DNA of 64,000 nt, from positions 62,001 to 126,000 of the forward strand of contig JAQUAX010000009.1 of NCBI GenBank assembly GCA_028687035.1, in the 5' to 3' direction. This DNA comes from Dechloromonas sp. Its GTDB lineage: Bacteria > Pseudomonadota > Gammaproteobacteria > Burkholderiales > Rhodocyclaceae. This document shows, piece by piece, positions 38,322-48,054 of the stretch (positions are counted from its first letter, which is position 1; the number at the start of each line of letters is the position of its first letter). A model generated the notes under the pieces. The model saw only the letters and a list, made by a program, of their open reading frames with translations. It made no database searches and was not told where the DNA came from. The position numbers and the translations under genes were made by a program.

Positions 38322-39671
38322 TCAGTGATGTTCGACCACCGGACGCGGAGAGGGAGCCATCGGCGGCGACTCGGCATCATCGAGCACCAGTTCCGGATGC
38401 TCGGCCTCGTCGTCGGTTTCCCCGTTGAGCACGGCCCGCATCTTGTCCGCATCGAGCGCGTGGCACCACTTGGCGACGACCAGCGTCGCGACGCTGTTGC
38501 CGACGAAATTGGTCAGCGCCCGGGCTTCCGACATGAAACGGTCGATGCCGAGAATCAGCGCCAGACCGGCAACCGGCACCGTGCCGACAGCGGACAGCGT
38601 CGCTGCCAGCACGATGAAGCCGCTGCCGGTCACACCAGCGGCGCCCTTCGAGGTGAGCAGCAGGATCAGCAGCAGCGTGACCTGATGCTGCAGGTCGAGC
38701 GGGGTGTTGGTCGCCTGGGCAATGAACACGGCGGCCATCGTCAGGTAGATCGAGGTGCCGTCGAGGTTGAACGAGTAACCGGTCGGAACGACCAGACCGA
38801 CCACCGACTTCTGGGCGCCGGCGTTTTCCATCTTGGCCATCAGGCGGGGCAGGGCCGATTCCGACGACGAGGTGCCGAGGACGAGAAAGAGTTCCTCCTT
38901 GATGTACTTGATCAATTTCCACACCGAGAAACCGTGCACCGCGGCGATCGTCCCCAGCACGCCGAACACGAAAATCACGCAGGTCAGGTAAAAGGCCCCC
39001 ATCAGGCTGGCCAGCTGGGTCAGGCTGCCAACACCGTGCTTGCCAATGGTATAAGCCATCGCGCCGAAGGCGCCGATCGGGGCGACCTTCATGATCACGC
39101 CAACGATGGCGAACAGCACGTGCGACAGCTTCTCGACCAGCTCGAACACCGGCTTGCCGCGTTCGCCGAAAGCGTGCAGCGCGTAGCCGAAGAGCACCGA
39201 GAAGAACAGCACCTGCAGCATGTCGCCCTTGGCGAAGGCATCGACGACGCTGGTCGGGATGATGTTCATCAAAAACTCGGTCGTCGACTGCATCTGGCCA
39301 GGCTGCGCGTACTTGGCAATGCCCTTGGTATCAAGGGTCGCCGGATCGACGTTCATGCCGGCGCCGGGCGCCCACACATTGACGACGACCAGGCCGATGA
39401 TCAGCGCGATGGTGCTGACCACCTCGAAATAGAGCACCGCGTACCCGCCCGTCTTGCCGACCTTCTTCATGTCCTCCATGCCGGCGATGCCGACGACGAT
39501 GGTACAGAAGATGATCGGCGCGATGATCATCTTGATCAGCTTGATGAAGGCGTCGCCCAGCGGCTTCATGTCGGCGCCGAGTTGCGGGTTGAAATGGCCG
39601 AGGGCCACGCCGATCGCGATGGCGACCAACACCTGGAAATATAGGCTCTTGAAAATGGCTTTACGGGCCAT
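38322..39671 (-). CDS. dctA: C4-dicarboxylate:cation symporter DctA
   Basis: A protein of 449 residues, DAACS family. Conserved segments include [20 protein letters not shown], the Ser-rich re-entrant loop [16 protein letters not shown] and [20 protein letters not shown], plus the second hairpin [20 protein letters not shown]. It imports succinate, fumarate or malate with protons. Start at 39671 has GGGAG about 8 bases upstream. The C-terminal tail is short and acidic. It is divergent from the dctS/dctR-like pair, over a shared 131-base control region. Confidence 0.95.
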   Translation of the reverse strand: MARKAIFKSLYFQVLVAIAIGVALGHFNPQLGADMKPLGDAFIKLIKMIIAPIIFCTIVVGIAGMEDMKKVGKTGGYAVLYFEVVSTIALIIGLVVVNVWAPGAGMNVDPATLDTKGIAKYAQPGQMQSTTEFLMNIIPTSVVDAFAKGDMLQVLFFSVLFGYALHAFGERGKPVFELVEKLSHVLFAIVGVIMKVAPIGAFGAMAYTIGKHGVGSLTQLASLMGAFYLTCVIFVFGVLGTIAAVHGFSVWKLIKYIKEELFLVLGTSSSESALPRLMAKMENAGAQKSVVGLVVPTGYSFNLDGTSIYLTMAAVFIAQATNTPLDLQHQVTLLLILLLTSKGAAGVTGSGFIVLAATLSAVGTVPVAGLALILGIDRFMSEARALTNFVGNSVATLVVAKWCHALDADKMRAVLNGETDDEAEHPELVLDDAESPPMAPSPRPVVEHH

Positions 39672-39728
39672 GGCGAAACTCCCTGCGTCCTGGAAAAGGA
39701 TGCCAGTATCGGCAGGTCGCGACCACCC

Positions 39729-39770
39729 CGCCATTGTGGCTATCCGTATTGTGGAAAACCGCAATGGCGG
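39729..39770. promoter_or_regulatory. Regulatory repeat region between dctA and dctS (candidate DctR sites)
   Basis: TTGTGG occurs at 39734-39739 and 39749-39754, and CCGCAA at 39759-39764, so the second copy forms the imperfect palindrome TTGTGGAAAACCGCAA (39749-39764). The whole block is bounded by an inverted repeat CCGCCATTG (39729-39737) and CAATGGCGG (39762-39770). The central site shares GTATTGTGG with the palindrome before dctP. Confidence 0.6.
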
Positions 39771-39802
39771 AAATGGGAAACCCGTGATGTACCATCCGCC
39801 GG

Positions 39803-41785
39803 ATGAACGACGCCCCACCTTCCCTCGTCGGCACCCGGCGCCTCGGCTGGCTGCTCGCGCTGCCCAAGCTGGCCATCGTGCTGCTGGTCGCCGCGCTGCT
39901 GTCGCTGCTCGCGCTGCTGCACCACAACGAGCAGGACGAGGAACGCGCCGCGCTGATCAAGGACGTGCTGTGGCTGGAACAGAACATCCGGTTCCATCTG
40001 AGCGGCAACGAGGAACAGTTGCAGCAGCTGGCGCTCGACATGGCGGAAACGGGCGAGGCGCAAAAACTCTTCCGCCTGCGCGCCGGCCACATGCTGAAAA
40101 ACGCACCGGACATCGCGCAGATCCTGTGGCTGGACGCGCAACGCCGCGTCATCGACGCACTGCCCTCCCCGCTGCCCCCGGAGCAGGACAAGGAGACCTT
40201 CGGTCCGACGGCGACCGCCGACGCCTTCGAGAGGGCACGCCTGCTGTCGAAGGCGAGTTACAGCGAACCTTTCCTGCTGCCCGGCGGACGCGCCCACATC
40301 GCGATGCTGACCCCGGTGTTCGCAGAACGCCGGCTGACCGGGATGCTGCTCGCGGTCTACCCGCTCGAAGCCCTGCTTTCCAGCCAGGTCCCGTGGTGGT
40401 TCACCGAAAAATACAATGTCGAGATCGTCGACGACAACGACGTCCGCTACGCGACCAAATCGCGCATCGCCGGCCCCGGCAACCAGAGCTACGACATCCC
40501 CTTCGACCCGCCGGGCTACGGCCTGAAGCTGCGCGTGACCAGCTACCGGACGCCGGACAACTGGCTGCCCCGGCTGCTGATCGCGGCGATCATCGCGCTG
40601 GCCGGCGGCGTCTTCTGGAGCCTGTGGCTGGTGCGCGACCTGATGAAGAAGCGCTCGCGGGCCGAGGAGGCGCTGCGCGCCGAACACGCCTTCCGCGCCG
40701 CAATGGAGGATTCGCTGACGGTCGGCATGCGGGCCCGCGACCTCGACGGCCGGGTCATCTACGTCAACCCGGCTTTCTGCCGGATGACGGGGTTCACCGC
40801 GGAAGAACTGGTCGGCGCCGCGCCGCCGATGCCCTACTGGGCCCCGGAGCAGATGGAACAGACCTACGCGATGCACCAGACGGTGCTGGCCGGCGCGGCG
40901 CCGCAGGATGGATTCGAAATCACCTTCATGCGCAAGAACGGCGAGCGCTTCCAGGCCCTCGTCTACGAAGCCAAGCTGATCGACGGCAAGGGCAAGCACA
41001 CCGGCTGGATGGCCTCGGTGCTCGACATCACCGAACGCAAGCACGCCGAGGAACTGGCCCGCCAGCAGCAGGAACAGCTGCAATTCACGGCGCGCCTGGT
41101 GACCATGGGCGAGATGGCCTCGACGCTGGCCCATGAGCTCAACCAGCCGCTGGCCGCGATCGCCAGCTACAACACCGGCTGCCTGAACCTGCTGGCGCAG
41201 GAAGCGACCCGGGCCGAGGACCTGCGGCCGGCGCTGGAAAAGATCGGGCACCAGGCGCAGCGCGCCGGCAAGATCATCCGCCGCGTGCACGACTTCGTCC
41301 GCAAGAGCGAGCCGAAGCGGGCGCCCTGCGCGATCGGCGAAGTCATCGAGGACTGCCTCGGTTTCATCGAACCGGAGGCGCGCAAGCGGCAGGTCCGCAT
41401 CGACTGCCGCATTCCGCCGCTGCCGCCGGTGCTCGCCGACCGCGTGATGCTCGAGCAGGTGCTGCTCAACCTGATCCGCAACGGCATGGACGCGATGGCC
41501 GACACGCCGGTCCGCGACCGCATGCTCAAGCTTTCGGCGATGGAAGAAGGCGGCCAACTGCGCATCGCCGTCACCGACAACGGCTGCGGCATCGCGCCGG
41601 AAATCCGCGACCGCCTGTTCACCGCCTTCTTCAGCACCAAGCCCGACGGCATGGGAATCGGCCTGTCGATCTGCCGGTCGATCGTCGAGTTCCACCGCGG
41701 CCGACTGTGGAGCGAGGACAACCCGGACTCGCCGACCGGAAGCGGTACGATATTCGCCTTCACCCTGCCCCTGGAAGCCCCATGA
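39803..41785 (+). CDS. dctS: Membrane sensor histidine kinase of the DctS type
   Basis: A protein of 660 residues. One membrane segment near residues 20-42, a periplasmic sensing domain (about 45-250) and a second membrane segment near 255-275 bracket the sensor. A PAS domain follows (about 300-415, [20 protein letters not shown] with its PAC end [11 protein letters not shown]). The transmitter has the H-box [16 protein letters not shown] and the ATP-binding boxes [22 protein letters not shown] and [12 protein letters not shown]. It is fused to a LuxR-type regulator gene by an ATGA overlap. In Rhodobacter a DctS/DctR pair of this kind controls dicarboxylate uptake; the flanking dct genes here support that role. 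Confidence 0.85.
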   Translation: MNDAPPSLVGTRRLGWLLALPKLAIVLLVAALLSLLALLHHNEQDEERAALIKDVLWLEQNIRFHLSGNEEQLQQLALDMAETGEAQKLFRLRAGHMLKNAPDIAQILWLDAQRRVIDALPSPLPPEQDKETFGPTATADAFERARLLSKASYSEPFLLPGGRAHIAMLTPVFAERRLTGMLLAVYPLEALLSSQVPWWFTEKYNVEIVDDNDVRYATKSRIAGPGNQSYDIPFDPPGYGLKLRVTSYRTPDNWLPRLLIAAIIALAGGVFWSLWLVRDLMKKRSRAEEALRAEHAFRAAMEDSLTVGMRARDLDGRVIYVNPAFCRMTGFTAEELVGAAPPMPYWAPEQMEQTYAMHQTVLAGAAPQDGFEITFMRKNGERFQALVYEAKLIDGKGKHTGWMASVLDITERKHAEELARQQQEQLQFTARLVTMGEMASTLAHELNQPLAAIASYNTGCLNLLAQEATRAEDLRPALEKIGHQAQRAGKIIRRVHDFVRKSEPKRAPCAIGEVIEDCLGFIEPEARKRQVRIDCRIPPLPPVLADRVMLEQVLLNLIRNGMDAMADTPVRDRMLKLSAMEEGGQLRIAVTDNGCGIAPEIRDRLFTAFFSTKPDGMGIGLSICRSIVEFHRGRLWSEDNPDSPTGSGTIFAFTLPLEAP

Positions 41786-42384
41786 GCATTTCGCAAGCCC
41801 ACCTGGTCGACGACGACGAGGCCATCCGCGACGCGCTGGCCTGGCTGCTCAAATCGCGCGGCCTGCCCTGCGCCACCTACGACAGCGCCGAGGCCTTTCT
41901 GGACGCCTGGACCCCGCAGACCAGCGGCTGCATCGTCCTCGACATGCGGATGTCCGGAATGAGCGGCCTGGACTGCTTCGACCGCCTGCTCGAACGCGGC
42001 TCGACGCTGCCGGTCATTTTCCTGACCGGCCACGGCGATGTGCCGCTGGCCGTCGCGACGCTGAAGAAGGGCGCCTTCGACTTCTTCGAGAAACCCTTCA
42101 ACGACAACGACCTGGTCACCCGGATCGGCGAAGCGCTGGCACTCGACGCGAGCCAGCGCACGGCCAGCGCCACCGTCGATTCGGTGAATGCCCGGCTGGC
42201 CAGCCTGACCAGCCGCGAACGCCAGATCATGGATCTGGTACTGACCGGCAAGTTCAACAAGGTGATCGCCGACGAACTGAACATCAGCATGCGAACGGTC
42301 GAGGTGCACCGCGCCAACCTGTTCGACAAAATGCAAGTAAAAACGGCAGTGGAATTGGCAAACCTACTCAAACCGCATCGTTGA
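41782..42384 (+). CDS. dctR: FixJ/LuxR-type response regulator (DctR-like)
   Basis: A protein of 200 residues. The receiver has the acidic pair Asp10-Asp11, phosphoacceptor Asp54 (CIVLDMRMSG) and Lys in FFEKPF. The output domain is a LuxR helix-turn-helix (about 135-195, LTSRERQIMDLVLTG and ISMRTVEVHRANLFDKM). It is the natural partner of the upstream kinase. FixJ-type DctR proteins activate C4-dicarboxylate transport genes. Its likely targets are the palindromes upstream of dctP and dctA. A hairpin overlaps its stop codon. Confidence 0.88.
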   Translation: MSISQAHLVDDDEAIRDALAWLLKSRGLPCATYDSAEAFLDAWTPQTSGCIVLDMRMSGMSGLDCFDRLLERGSTLPVIFLTGHGDVPLAVATLKKGAFDFFEKPFNDNDLVTRIGEALALDASQRTASATVDSVNARLASLTSRERQIMDLVLTGKFNKVIADELNISMRTVEVHRANLFDKMQVKTAVELANLLKPHR

Positions 42385-42397
42385 GATGCGGGCTTTT
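42373..42397 (+). terminator. Possible terminator at the end of dctR
   Basis: CCGCATC, loop GTTGA, GATGCGG, followed by GCTTTT. The stem starts before and overlaps the dctR stop codon. Confidence 0.5.
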
Positions 42398-42400
42398 GGT

Positions 42401-42406
42401 TATACT
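42401..42406 (+). promoter_or_regulatory. Candidate -10 box for the Tad operon
   Basis: TATACT lies 27 bases before the cpaB ATG. I see no convincing -35 at 16-18 bases; TTGAGA at 42381 is only 14 bases away. Weak evidence. Confidence 0.3.
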
Positions 42407-42433
42407 GTGGCAAAACTAAGGATAAGCTAGATC

Positions 42434-43309
42434 ATGACTTTGCTGCTGCGGATATTGGCCGTCGCTTTCGCCATCGGTGCCGTCGTTGCCGGAATCATCG
42501 GCTACCGTCTGAGCAATCAGCCCGAACCCGTACCGAGCACCGTGCAGGCCCCTCCGGCCGAAAACGTCGTCGAAGTCGTGCAAGCGTTGCGTGCGGGCGA
42601 ACCGATCGTCGCCGGAAACATCGCGCTGCGTCAGGTTCCAGCCCGCCCGGCCGGCAGTTTTTCGACGCCACAACAGGCGATCGGCCTGGTACCGCTCGCC
42701 GACATCGCCGCCGGTGAAATCCTGAACAAGTCGCAGCTGGTTTCGCCGGGCCAGCTGCAGCGCCACCTGCACCCGGGAGAACGTGCCGTCGCCATCAAGG
42801 TCGACGAAATCGTCGGCCTCGGCGGCTACGCCCAGCCGGGCGACCTGGTCGACGTGCTGCTCTACCTGCGTCCTTCCCAGGAAACCAAGAACGCCAGCTC
42901 CGCCCAGGTCGTCCTGTCGGGCGTCCGCCTGCTCGCTTTCGGCGAATCGGTCCAGGGCACGACCTCCGCCGAACCGTCCGTCGCCGAAACGACGGGCGTT
43001 GCCAAGCCGCAGGACAAGGCGGCCAGCCGCGCCAAGACGGTCACCTCGGCGGTACTCGCCGTACCCGAGGCCGCCGCGCCGAAGCTGATGCTGGCCGCCA
43101 ACAGCGGCAACCTGCGCCTGGCCCTGCGCCCGGTCGAAGGCAGCAAGGCCGCCGTGGCCGCCAGCGATGCCCAACTGATCCGCCTGACCGAGATCGCCGG
43201 TACCGCCAAGCCGGAAAGCAAGCCGTCGGCGCCGCGCCGCCCGGCCGCTCCCGCCGTCGTCATCCACGAAGGCGAATCCGTCCGTACCGCCCAGAGACCC
43301 CTGCGCTAG
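42434..43309 (+). CDS. cpaB: Flp pilus assembly protein CpaB/RcpC
   Basis: A protein of 291 residues with an N-terminal membrane anchor (RILAVAFAIGAVVAGIIGY). An SAF-like domain follows (VVQALRAGEPIVAGNIALRQVPA), then the RcpC/CpaB domain (LHPGERAVAIKVDEIVGLGGYAQPGD). The Ala/Pro-rich C-terminal part is disordered. CpaB is a periplasmic component of the Tad secretion machine near the secretin. It is the first gene of the plus-strand Tad run. Confidence 0.92.
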   Translation: MTLLLRILAVAFAIGAVVAGIIGYRLSNQPEPVPSTVQAPPAENVVEVVQALRAGEPIVAGNIALRQVPARPAGSFSTPQQAIGLVPLADIAAGEILNKSQLVSPGQLQRHLHPGERAVAIKVDEIVGLGGYAQPGDLVDVLLYLRPSQETKNASSAQVVLSGVRLLAFGESVQGTTSAEPSVAETTGVAKPQDKAASRAKTVTSAVLAVPEAAAPKLMLAANSGNLRLALRPVEGSKAAVAASDAQLIRLTEIAGTAKPESKPSAPRRPAAPAVVIHEGESVRTAQRPLR

Positions 43310-43332
43310 ACCGCACTGACCGCGAGGCCCCC

Positions 43333-44664
43333 GTGTTCCGCCGCCTGATCAATCACTGCATCACCCCGCTGCTCGCCGCACTGACCCTGAGCCTTCCGCT
43401 CGCCCATGCGGCCGAACCGGCGGACATCGTCGTCCCGCCCGGCACCCAGCGCCCCTATACCCACGAAACCCCGATCCGCCGGATCGCGGTCGGCGACCCG
43501 AAGGTTGCCGGCGTGACGCTGACCTCGGCGCGCAGCCTGCTGATCACCGGCAAGCAGCAGGGCAGCACGACGCTGCTGGTCTGGGGCGAAAAGGACAAGG
43601 CAGGCCCGGCCTTCCAGGCGCGGATCGTCGTCGCGCCGGACAACATCGACGACGGCCTGAACGTCGAGGGCAGCGGCGAGCGGCTGAAGATTTCCGGCAC
43701 GCTGTCGTCGCTGGAGTCCCACCACGCGATGATCCAGGGTCTGGGCAAGGACGCCGACCCGGTGGATACCAGCCGTTCCGCCTTCGACACCCAGGTCCAG
43801 ATCGACATCAAGGTCGTCGAAGTCAGCCGCAAGCGGCTGATGAACGCCGGTTTCTTCCTCGGCAGGAACGACGGGGCGGTGACCCGGGCGATTTCCGGCC
43901 CGGGCAATTTAAGCGGTGTCACCAGAACAACTGAAGGAGGGGGCATCACCCTAACCAGCGCTTCGGGCTTCCTGCCCTTCCTGAAGTCCTACAACCTGGT
44001 CTGGGGCGGCGCCCAGAAAGGCCTGCTCGGCGCGCTCAGCGTCCTCGAGGAGGACGGTTTCGCCTACACGCTGGCCGAACCCAGCCTGACCGCGATCAGC
44101 GGCCAGACGGCCTCCTTCCTGGCCGGTGGCGAAGTCCCCATCCCGCAGCGCACCGGGACCGGCGCCGAAAGCTCGACGACGATCCGCTACAAGGAATTCG
44201 GCGTCAAACTGGCGTTGACCCCGACCGTGCTCGACCAGAACCGCATTTTCCTGAAGGTGGCCCCCGAGGTCAGCGAGATCGACGACACGCTGTCGGTCCA
44301 GGTCAGCGGCCTGACCATCCCCGGCCTGCGGGTCCGGCGCACCGACACCAGCGTCGCGCTGGGCGATGGCGAGAGCTTCGTGCTCAGCGGGCTGGTCAGC
44401 CGCAACACGACGGCCGACGTCGCCAAGTTCCCGATGCTGGCGGACATTCCGATCCTCGGCGCCTTCATGCGCTCGACCCGCTTCGAGCGTAACGACAAGG
44501 AACTGCTGATGGTCGTCACCGCCCACCTGGTCCGCCCCTTCGCCAAGGCCCAGGCGCTGCCGCCCCTGCCCGGCGAGGGCTATCGCGACTACAACCCCAG
44601 CTTCCCCGAACTGATGTTCATGGAAACCGGACGCTTCAACTCTTCGACGGGATTTTCCGACTGA
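43333..44664 (+). CDS. cpaC: Flp pilus secretin CpaC/RcpA
   Basis: A protein of 443 residues starting at GTG (GAGG about 8 bases upstream). A signal peptide ends at LAHA. The N-terminal part contains a BON-like domain, and the secretin domain spans about 140-430, with VQIDIKVVEVSRKRL, GEVPIPQ and the terminal VLSGLVSRNTTADVAKFPML signature. It forms the outer-membrane ring through which the Flp pilus exits. The order cpaB-cpaC-cpaE-cpaF is the standard one. Confidence 0.93.
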   Translation: MFRRLINHCITPLLAALTLSLPLAHAAEPADIVVPPGTQRPYTHETPIRRIAVGDPKVAGVTLTSARSLLITGKQQGSTTLLVWGEKDKAGPAFQARIVVAPDNIDDGLNVEGSGERLKISGTLSSLESHHAMIQGLGKDADPVDTSRSAFDTQVQIDIKVVEVSRKRLMNAGFFLGRNDGAVTRAISGPGNLSGVTRTTEGGGITLTSASGFLPFLKSYNLVWGGAQKGLLGALSVLEEDGFAYTLAEPSLTAISGQTASFLAGGEVPIPQRTGTGAESSTTIRYKEFGVKLALTPTVLDQNRIFLKVAPEVSEIDDTLSVQVSGLTIPGLRVRRTDTSVALGDGESFVLSGLVSRNTTADVAKFPMLADIPILGAFMRSTRFERNDKELLMVVTAHLVRPFAKAQALPPLPGEGYRDYNPSFPELMFMETGRFNSSTGFSD

Positions 44665-45872
44665 TGGCCGAGCACCGCAGTTTCGTCGTCGTCACCGACA
44701 AGGAACCCTTCGCCCGCTGGCTGACCCAGAGCCTGCAGGAAGAGGGAACGACCATCGTGGCGGATTTCAGCGCCCTCGACCGGGTGCTGCAGATGGTGGA
44801 CATGACCGGCACCCGGCTGGTCTTTCTCAGCCTCAGCCGCGACGGCTTGCGCCAGGAGACCACCTTCCTCGAGGGCCTGCTGGCCGCCAAGCCGCTGCTC
44901 TCGGTGATCGCGGTCGCCGAAGCGCCCGACCAGGCCCTGCTGCTCGCCGCGCTGCGGGCCGGTGCGCGCGATTTCATCACGCCGGATCTGCGCTCGGAGG
45001 AGGTGATCAACGTCGTCCGCCGCACGCTGGGCCGCACGCATCCCGCCGGCAGCGGCGCGGTCGCCGACCAGTGCTGGGCCAGCGCCGTGATTTCGGCCCG
45101 CCCCGGCAACGACGCACCGATGTTCGCGCTGCACCTGGCGCTGGCCATCCAGGGGCTGTCGCCGCTGAACAAGACCCTGCTGCTCGACCTCGGCGCCCCT
45201 CCGGCCGACACCCTGCTCTTCCTCGGCATCAAGTCCTCCTATACCTTCGTCGATGCCGTCCGCAGCCTGCGCCGCATGGATGCGACGCTGATCGAAACCG
45301 CTTTCGGCAGGCACAAGAGCGGACTCAGCTTCCTGTCCATGCCCGAGGATTCGCGGGTCCAGGTCAGCGACATCACGTCGGCCGACATCTACGTGCTGCT
45401 CGGTGCGCTGCGCCGCTATTTCACGCACATCGTCATCAACCTGGGCGGCGTTCCGACGTCCGATTTCCTTTACCTGGCGCTCGGGCGCGCCGATCACATC
45501 GTGCTGATCGCCGAACAGAGCCTGCCCAGCTGCAAGCAGAGCATGAACCTGCTGCAGCAGTTGCGCGACAACAAGATCGACCTGACCCACAGCGGCCTGG
45601 TCCTCGATCACTACCTGCAGAAAATGCCGCCCGATGCCGAAAGCGTCGCCAGCGGCATGGGCCTGCCGCTGCTCGCCAGCCTGCCGCCGGCCGGGATGGC
45701 CCGCTTGGCGGTGATGAACAGCGGCGAGAGCATGTTCGATGCCGACCCGGGCAATCCCTACGCAGCTGCAGTACGCCGGCTGGCCCAGAATCTGACCGCC
45801 GGCCCCGGCACCGACAAGGCGCAGCCCCCGGCCTGGCTGGCCGCTGTGCGCCGCTGGTTCGGCGCGACCTAG
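44664..45872 (+). CDS. tadZ: TadZ/CpaE pilus localisation protein with degenerate P-loop
   Basis: A protein of 402 residues. Residues 1-120 resemble an atypical receiver domain. Residues 130-400 form a MinD/ParA-like fold, with the DLGAPP strand and the C-terminal DLTHSGLVLDHYL region. The expected deviant Walker A (KGGxGKS/T) is replaced by VISARPGNDAPM (from residue 142), which has no Lys. TadZ positions the pilus at the pole; members bind ATP, but this one may not. Its start overlaps the secretin stop by one base (TGATG). Confidence 0.85.
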   Translation: MAEHRSFVVVTDKEPFARWLTQSLQEEGTTIVADFSALDRVLQMVDMTGTRLVFLSLSRDGLRQETTFLEGLLAAKPLLSVIAVAEAPDQALLLAALRAGARDFITPDLRSEEVINVVRRTLGRTHPAGSGAVADQCWASAVISARPGNDAPMFALHLALAIQGLSPLNKTLLLDLGAPPADTLLFLGIKSSYTFVDAVRSLRRMDATLIETAFGRHKSGLSFLSMPEDSRVQVSDITSADIYVLLGALRRYFTHIVINLGGVPTSDFLYLALGRADHIVLIAEQSLPSCKQSMNLLQQLRDNKIDLTHSGLVLDHYLQKMPPDAESVASGMGLPLLASLPPAGMARLAVMNSGESMFDADPGNPYAAAVRRLAQNLTAGPGTDKAQPPAWLAAVRRWFGAT

Positions 45873-45883
45873 GAGACCCCAGG

Positions 45884-47155
45884 ATGCCCCCGCTTTCGGG
45901 CTTCGGCTACGACTTCAGCCTCAAGCGCAGCGACACCTATCAGGACGTCAAGCTGCGCCTGCATCATTTCCTGATCGACCGCATCGAGGACGAGCGGGTA
46001 CCGGTCGGCGACATGAGCAAGGACGACCTGGCCACCTACGTCCGCAACAAGGTCACGCGCTACGTGGCCGACCAGCACCTCGCGCTGACCGCCTTCGACA
46101 CCGAGCACCTGGCCCGGGAAATGGTCGATGAACTCACCGGTTACGGTCCGCTCGAGAAACTGATCCAGGACGACCAGGTCAACGACATCCTGGTCAACGG
46201 CTGCCGGCATATCTTCGTCGAGCGCTCCGGCCGGCTGCAACCCAGCGACCTGCGCTTCATCGACGACGAACACGTGCTGCGCGTGATACGCCGCATCCTG
46301 GCCCCGCTCGGACGGCGGCTCGACGAATCCAGCCCGATGGTCGACGCCCGGCTACCCGACGGCAGCCGGGTCAATGCGATCATCCCGCCGGTGGCGCTGG
46401 ACGGCCCCTGCCTGTCGATCCGCAAGTTCCGCAAGGACCCGCTGCAGGCCGCCGACCTGCTGGTCTTCGGCACCGTCAACCAGGAGATTCTCGAATTCCT
46501 GCAGAAGGCGGTCGCCAAGCGCTGCAACATCCTGATCAGCGGCGGCACCGGCGCCGGCAAGACGACGCTGCTCAACGTGCTGTCCCGCCACATTCCGGCC
46601 AGCGAACGCCTGGTCACCATCGAGGATGCGGCCGAACTCCAGCTCGGGCACGATCACGTCGTCCGTCTCGAAACGCGACCGCCGAACATCGACGGTCATG
46701 GCGAGGTAACCGCACGCGACCTGGTCCGCAACGCGCTGCGCATGCGACCCGACCGCATCATCCTCGGCGAAGCCCGCGGCGATGAAGTCATGGACGTGCT
46801 GCAGGCGATGAATACCGGCCACGATGGCTGCATGAGCACGGTACACGCCAACAACCCGCGCGACGCGCTGGTCCGCCTCGAGATGCTGGCCGGACTGGCC
46901 GGCTTCCAGGGCACCGACCTGACGCTGAAAACCATGATCTCGACAGCGCTCGACCTGGTCATCCAGATCAGCCGCCTGCCCGACGGCCGCCGCCGGATCA
47001 CCGGCATCGACGAGGTCATCGGCGTCCGCGACAACCAGTTCGTGACCACCTCCCTGTACGAACATCATGCCGACAGCGATGCCTTCGCCAATCTCGGCAT
47101 CCAGCCCAGCTGTCCGAAATTGCGGCACGACGGCAGCAGCCGCGCGATATGGTGA
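45884..47155 (+). CDS. tadA: Flp pilus secretion ATPase TadA/CpaF
   Basis: A protein of 423 residues. Walker A is [18 protein letters not shown], Walker B is [20 protein letters not shown] and the His box is [14 protein letters not shown]. The N-terminal domain carries [15 protein letters not shown]. It powers Flp pilus extrusion at the inner membrane. AGGAG lies 8 bases before the ATG. Its C-terminal end overlaps tadB by 7 bases. Confidence 0.95.
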   Translation: MPPLSGFGYDFSLKRSDTYQDVKLRLHHFLIDRIEDERVPVGDMSKDDLATYVRNKVTRYVADQHLALTAFDTEHLAREMVDELTGYGPLEKLIQDDQVNDILVNGCRHIFVERSGRLQPSDLRFIDDEHVLRVIRRILAPLGRRLDESSPMVDARLPDGSRVNAIIPPVALDGPCLSIRKFRKDPLQAADLLVFGTVNQEILEFLQKAVAKRCNILISGGTGAGKTTLLNVLSRHIPASERLVTIEDAAELQLGHDHVVRLETRPPNIDGHGEVTARDLVRNALRMRPDRIILGEARGDEVMDVLQAMNTGHDGCMSTVHANNPRDALVRLEMLAGLAGFQGTDLTLKTMISTALDLVIQISRLPDGRRRITGIDEVIGVRDNQFVTTSLYEHHADSDAFANLGIQPSCPKLRHDGSSRAIW

Positions 47156-48054
47156 TTCTCGGCATCGCCCTCTACCTGCTGGCGCTGTTGCTGATCGTCG
47201 CGGCGGTCCTGTCCTTCCGCTCGGGTGAACGCGCCGCGATACGCTCGCGGATCAGCGGCCGCTTCCAGGAAATTTCCTTCGACCAGATCGACAGCGGCAC
47301 GCCGAAAACCAGCCCCTTGCGCGGCAATCTGTACAACCGCTGGTTGTGGCGTAGCGGCATCCAGCTGACCCGCCCGCGCATCGTGCTGTTCGGCATCGGA
47401 CTGATCATCGGCCTGGCACTGGTCTGGCAGTTTGCCGGCGCCTTCGCCGACCTGGTCGCGATCAGCATTCTCGTCGTGACCTTCGTCGTCTGGCCGAATT
47501 ACCAGTACCGCAAGCGGTTGACCGCGATGGCCGCCCAGATACCGCTGTTCCTCGACCAGGTTGTCCGGGGGCTTGCCACCGGACGCAACCTCGACGGCGC
47601 CCTGCGCCTCGCCACCGAGGAAACCCGGGCCCCGCTGGTCGAAGTGATGACCCGCGTCCAGCAGGCCGTCGACCTGGGGGCCGACATCGGCGAAGCCCTG
47701 CGCGACGCGGCCAGCCTGTACAACCTGCGCGAACTGTACTTCATCGCGATGGCGGTACAGATCGCCCACAACTACGGCAGCAGCCCCAAGGAAATGCTGG
47801 AGAGCGCCGCCAAACTGGTTCTCCACCGCGAACAGGCCCAGCGCGAATTGCGCGCGATGACTGGCGAAACCCGGATCAGCGCCTGGACCCTGAGCATCCT
47901 GCCCAGTTCGGTCGCGCTCTACATGCTGGCGGTCAACCCGGGCTATCTGAACTCGATGTGGCTCGACCCGGGTGGCCGGATCGTTCTGCTGATGTCGCTG
48001 GCCCTGCAGATAACCGGGGCCTTCATCCTCTGGCGCATGGTGAAAAGTGTCTAA
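47149..48054 (+). CDS. tadB: Flp pilus assembly inner-membrane protein TadB
   Basis: A protein of 301 residues with a T2SSF-type domain. Membrane segments lie near residues 5-22, 80-120, 260-290. The GlyProt cytoplasmic region has VVRGLATGRNLDGALRLATE and the PKEMLESAAK motif. TadB and TadC form the inner-membrane platform of the pilus machine. It overlaps tadA by 7 bases and tadC by 8 bases. Confidence 0.92.
   Translation: MVILGIALYLLALLLIVAAVLSFRSGERAAIRSRISGRFQEISFDQIDSGTPKTSPLRGNLYNRWLWRSGIQLTRPRIVLFGIGLIIGLALVWQFAGAFADLVAISILVVTFVVWPNYQYRKRLTAMAAQIPLFLDQVVRGLATGRNLDGALRLATEETRAPLVEVMTRVQQAVDLGADIGEALRDAASLYNLRELYFIAMAVQIAHNYGSSPKEMLESAAKLVLHREQAQRELRAMTGETRISAWTLSILPSSVALYMLAVNPGYLNSMWLDPGGRIVLLMSLALQITGAFILWRMVKSV

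Noticed and set aside
39740..41695. Open frame of 651 codons on the minus strand opposite the sensor kinase
   Set aside because: Antisense to a complete histidine kinase with all motifs; no domain or ribosome site.
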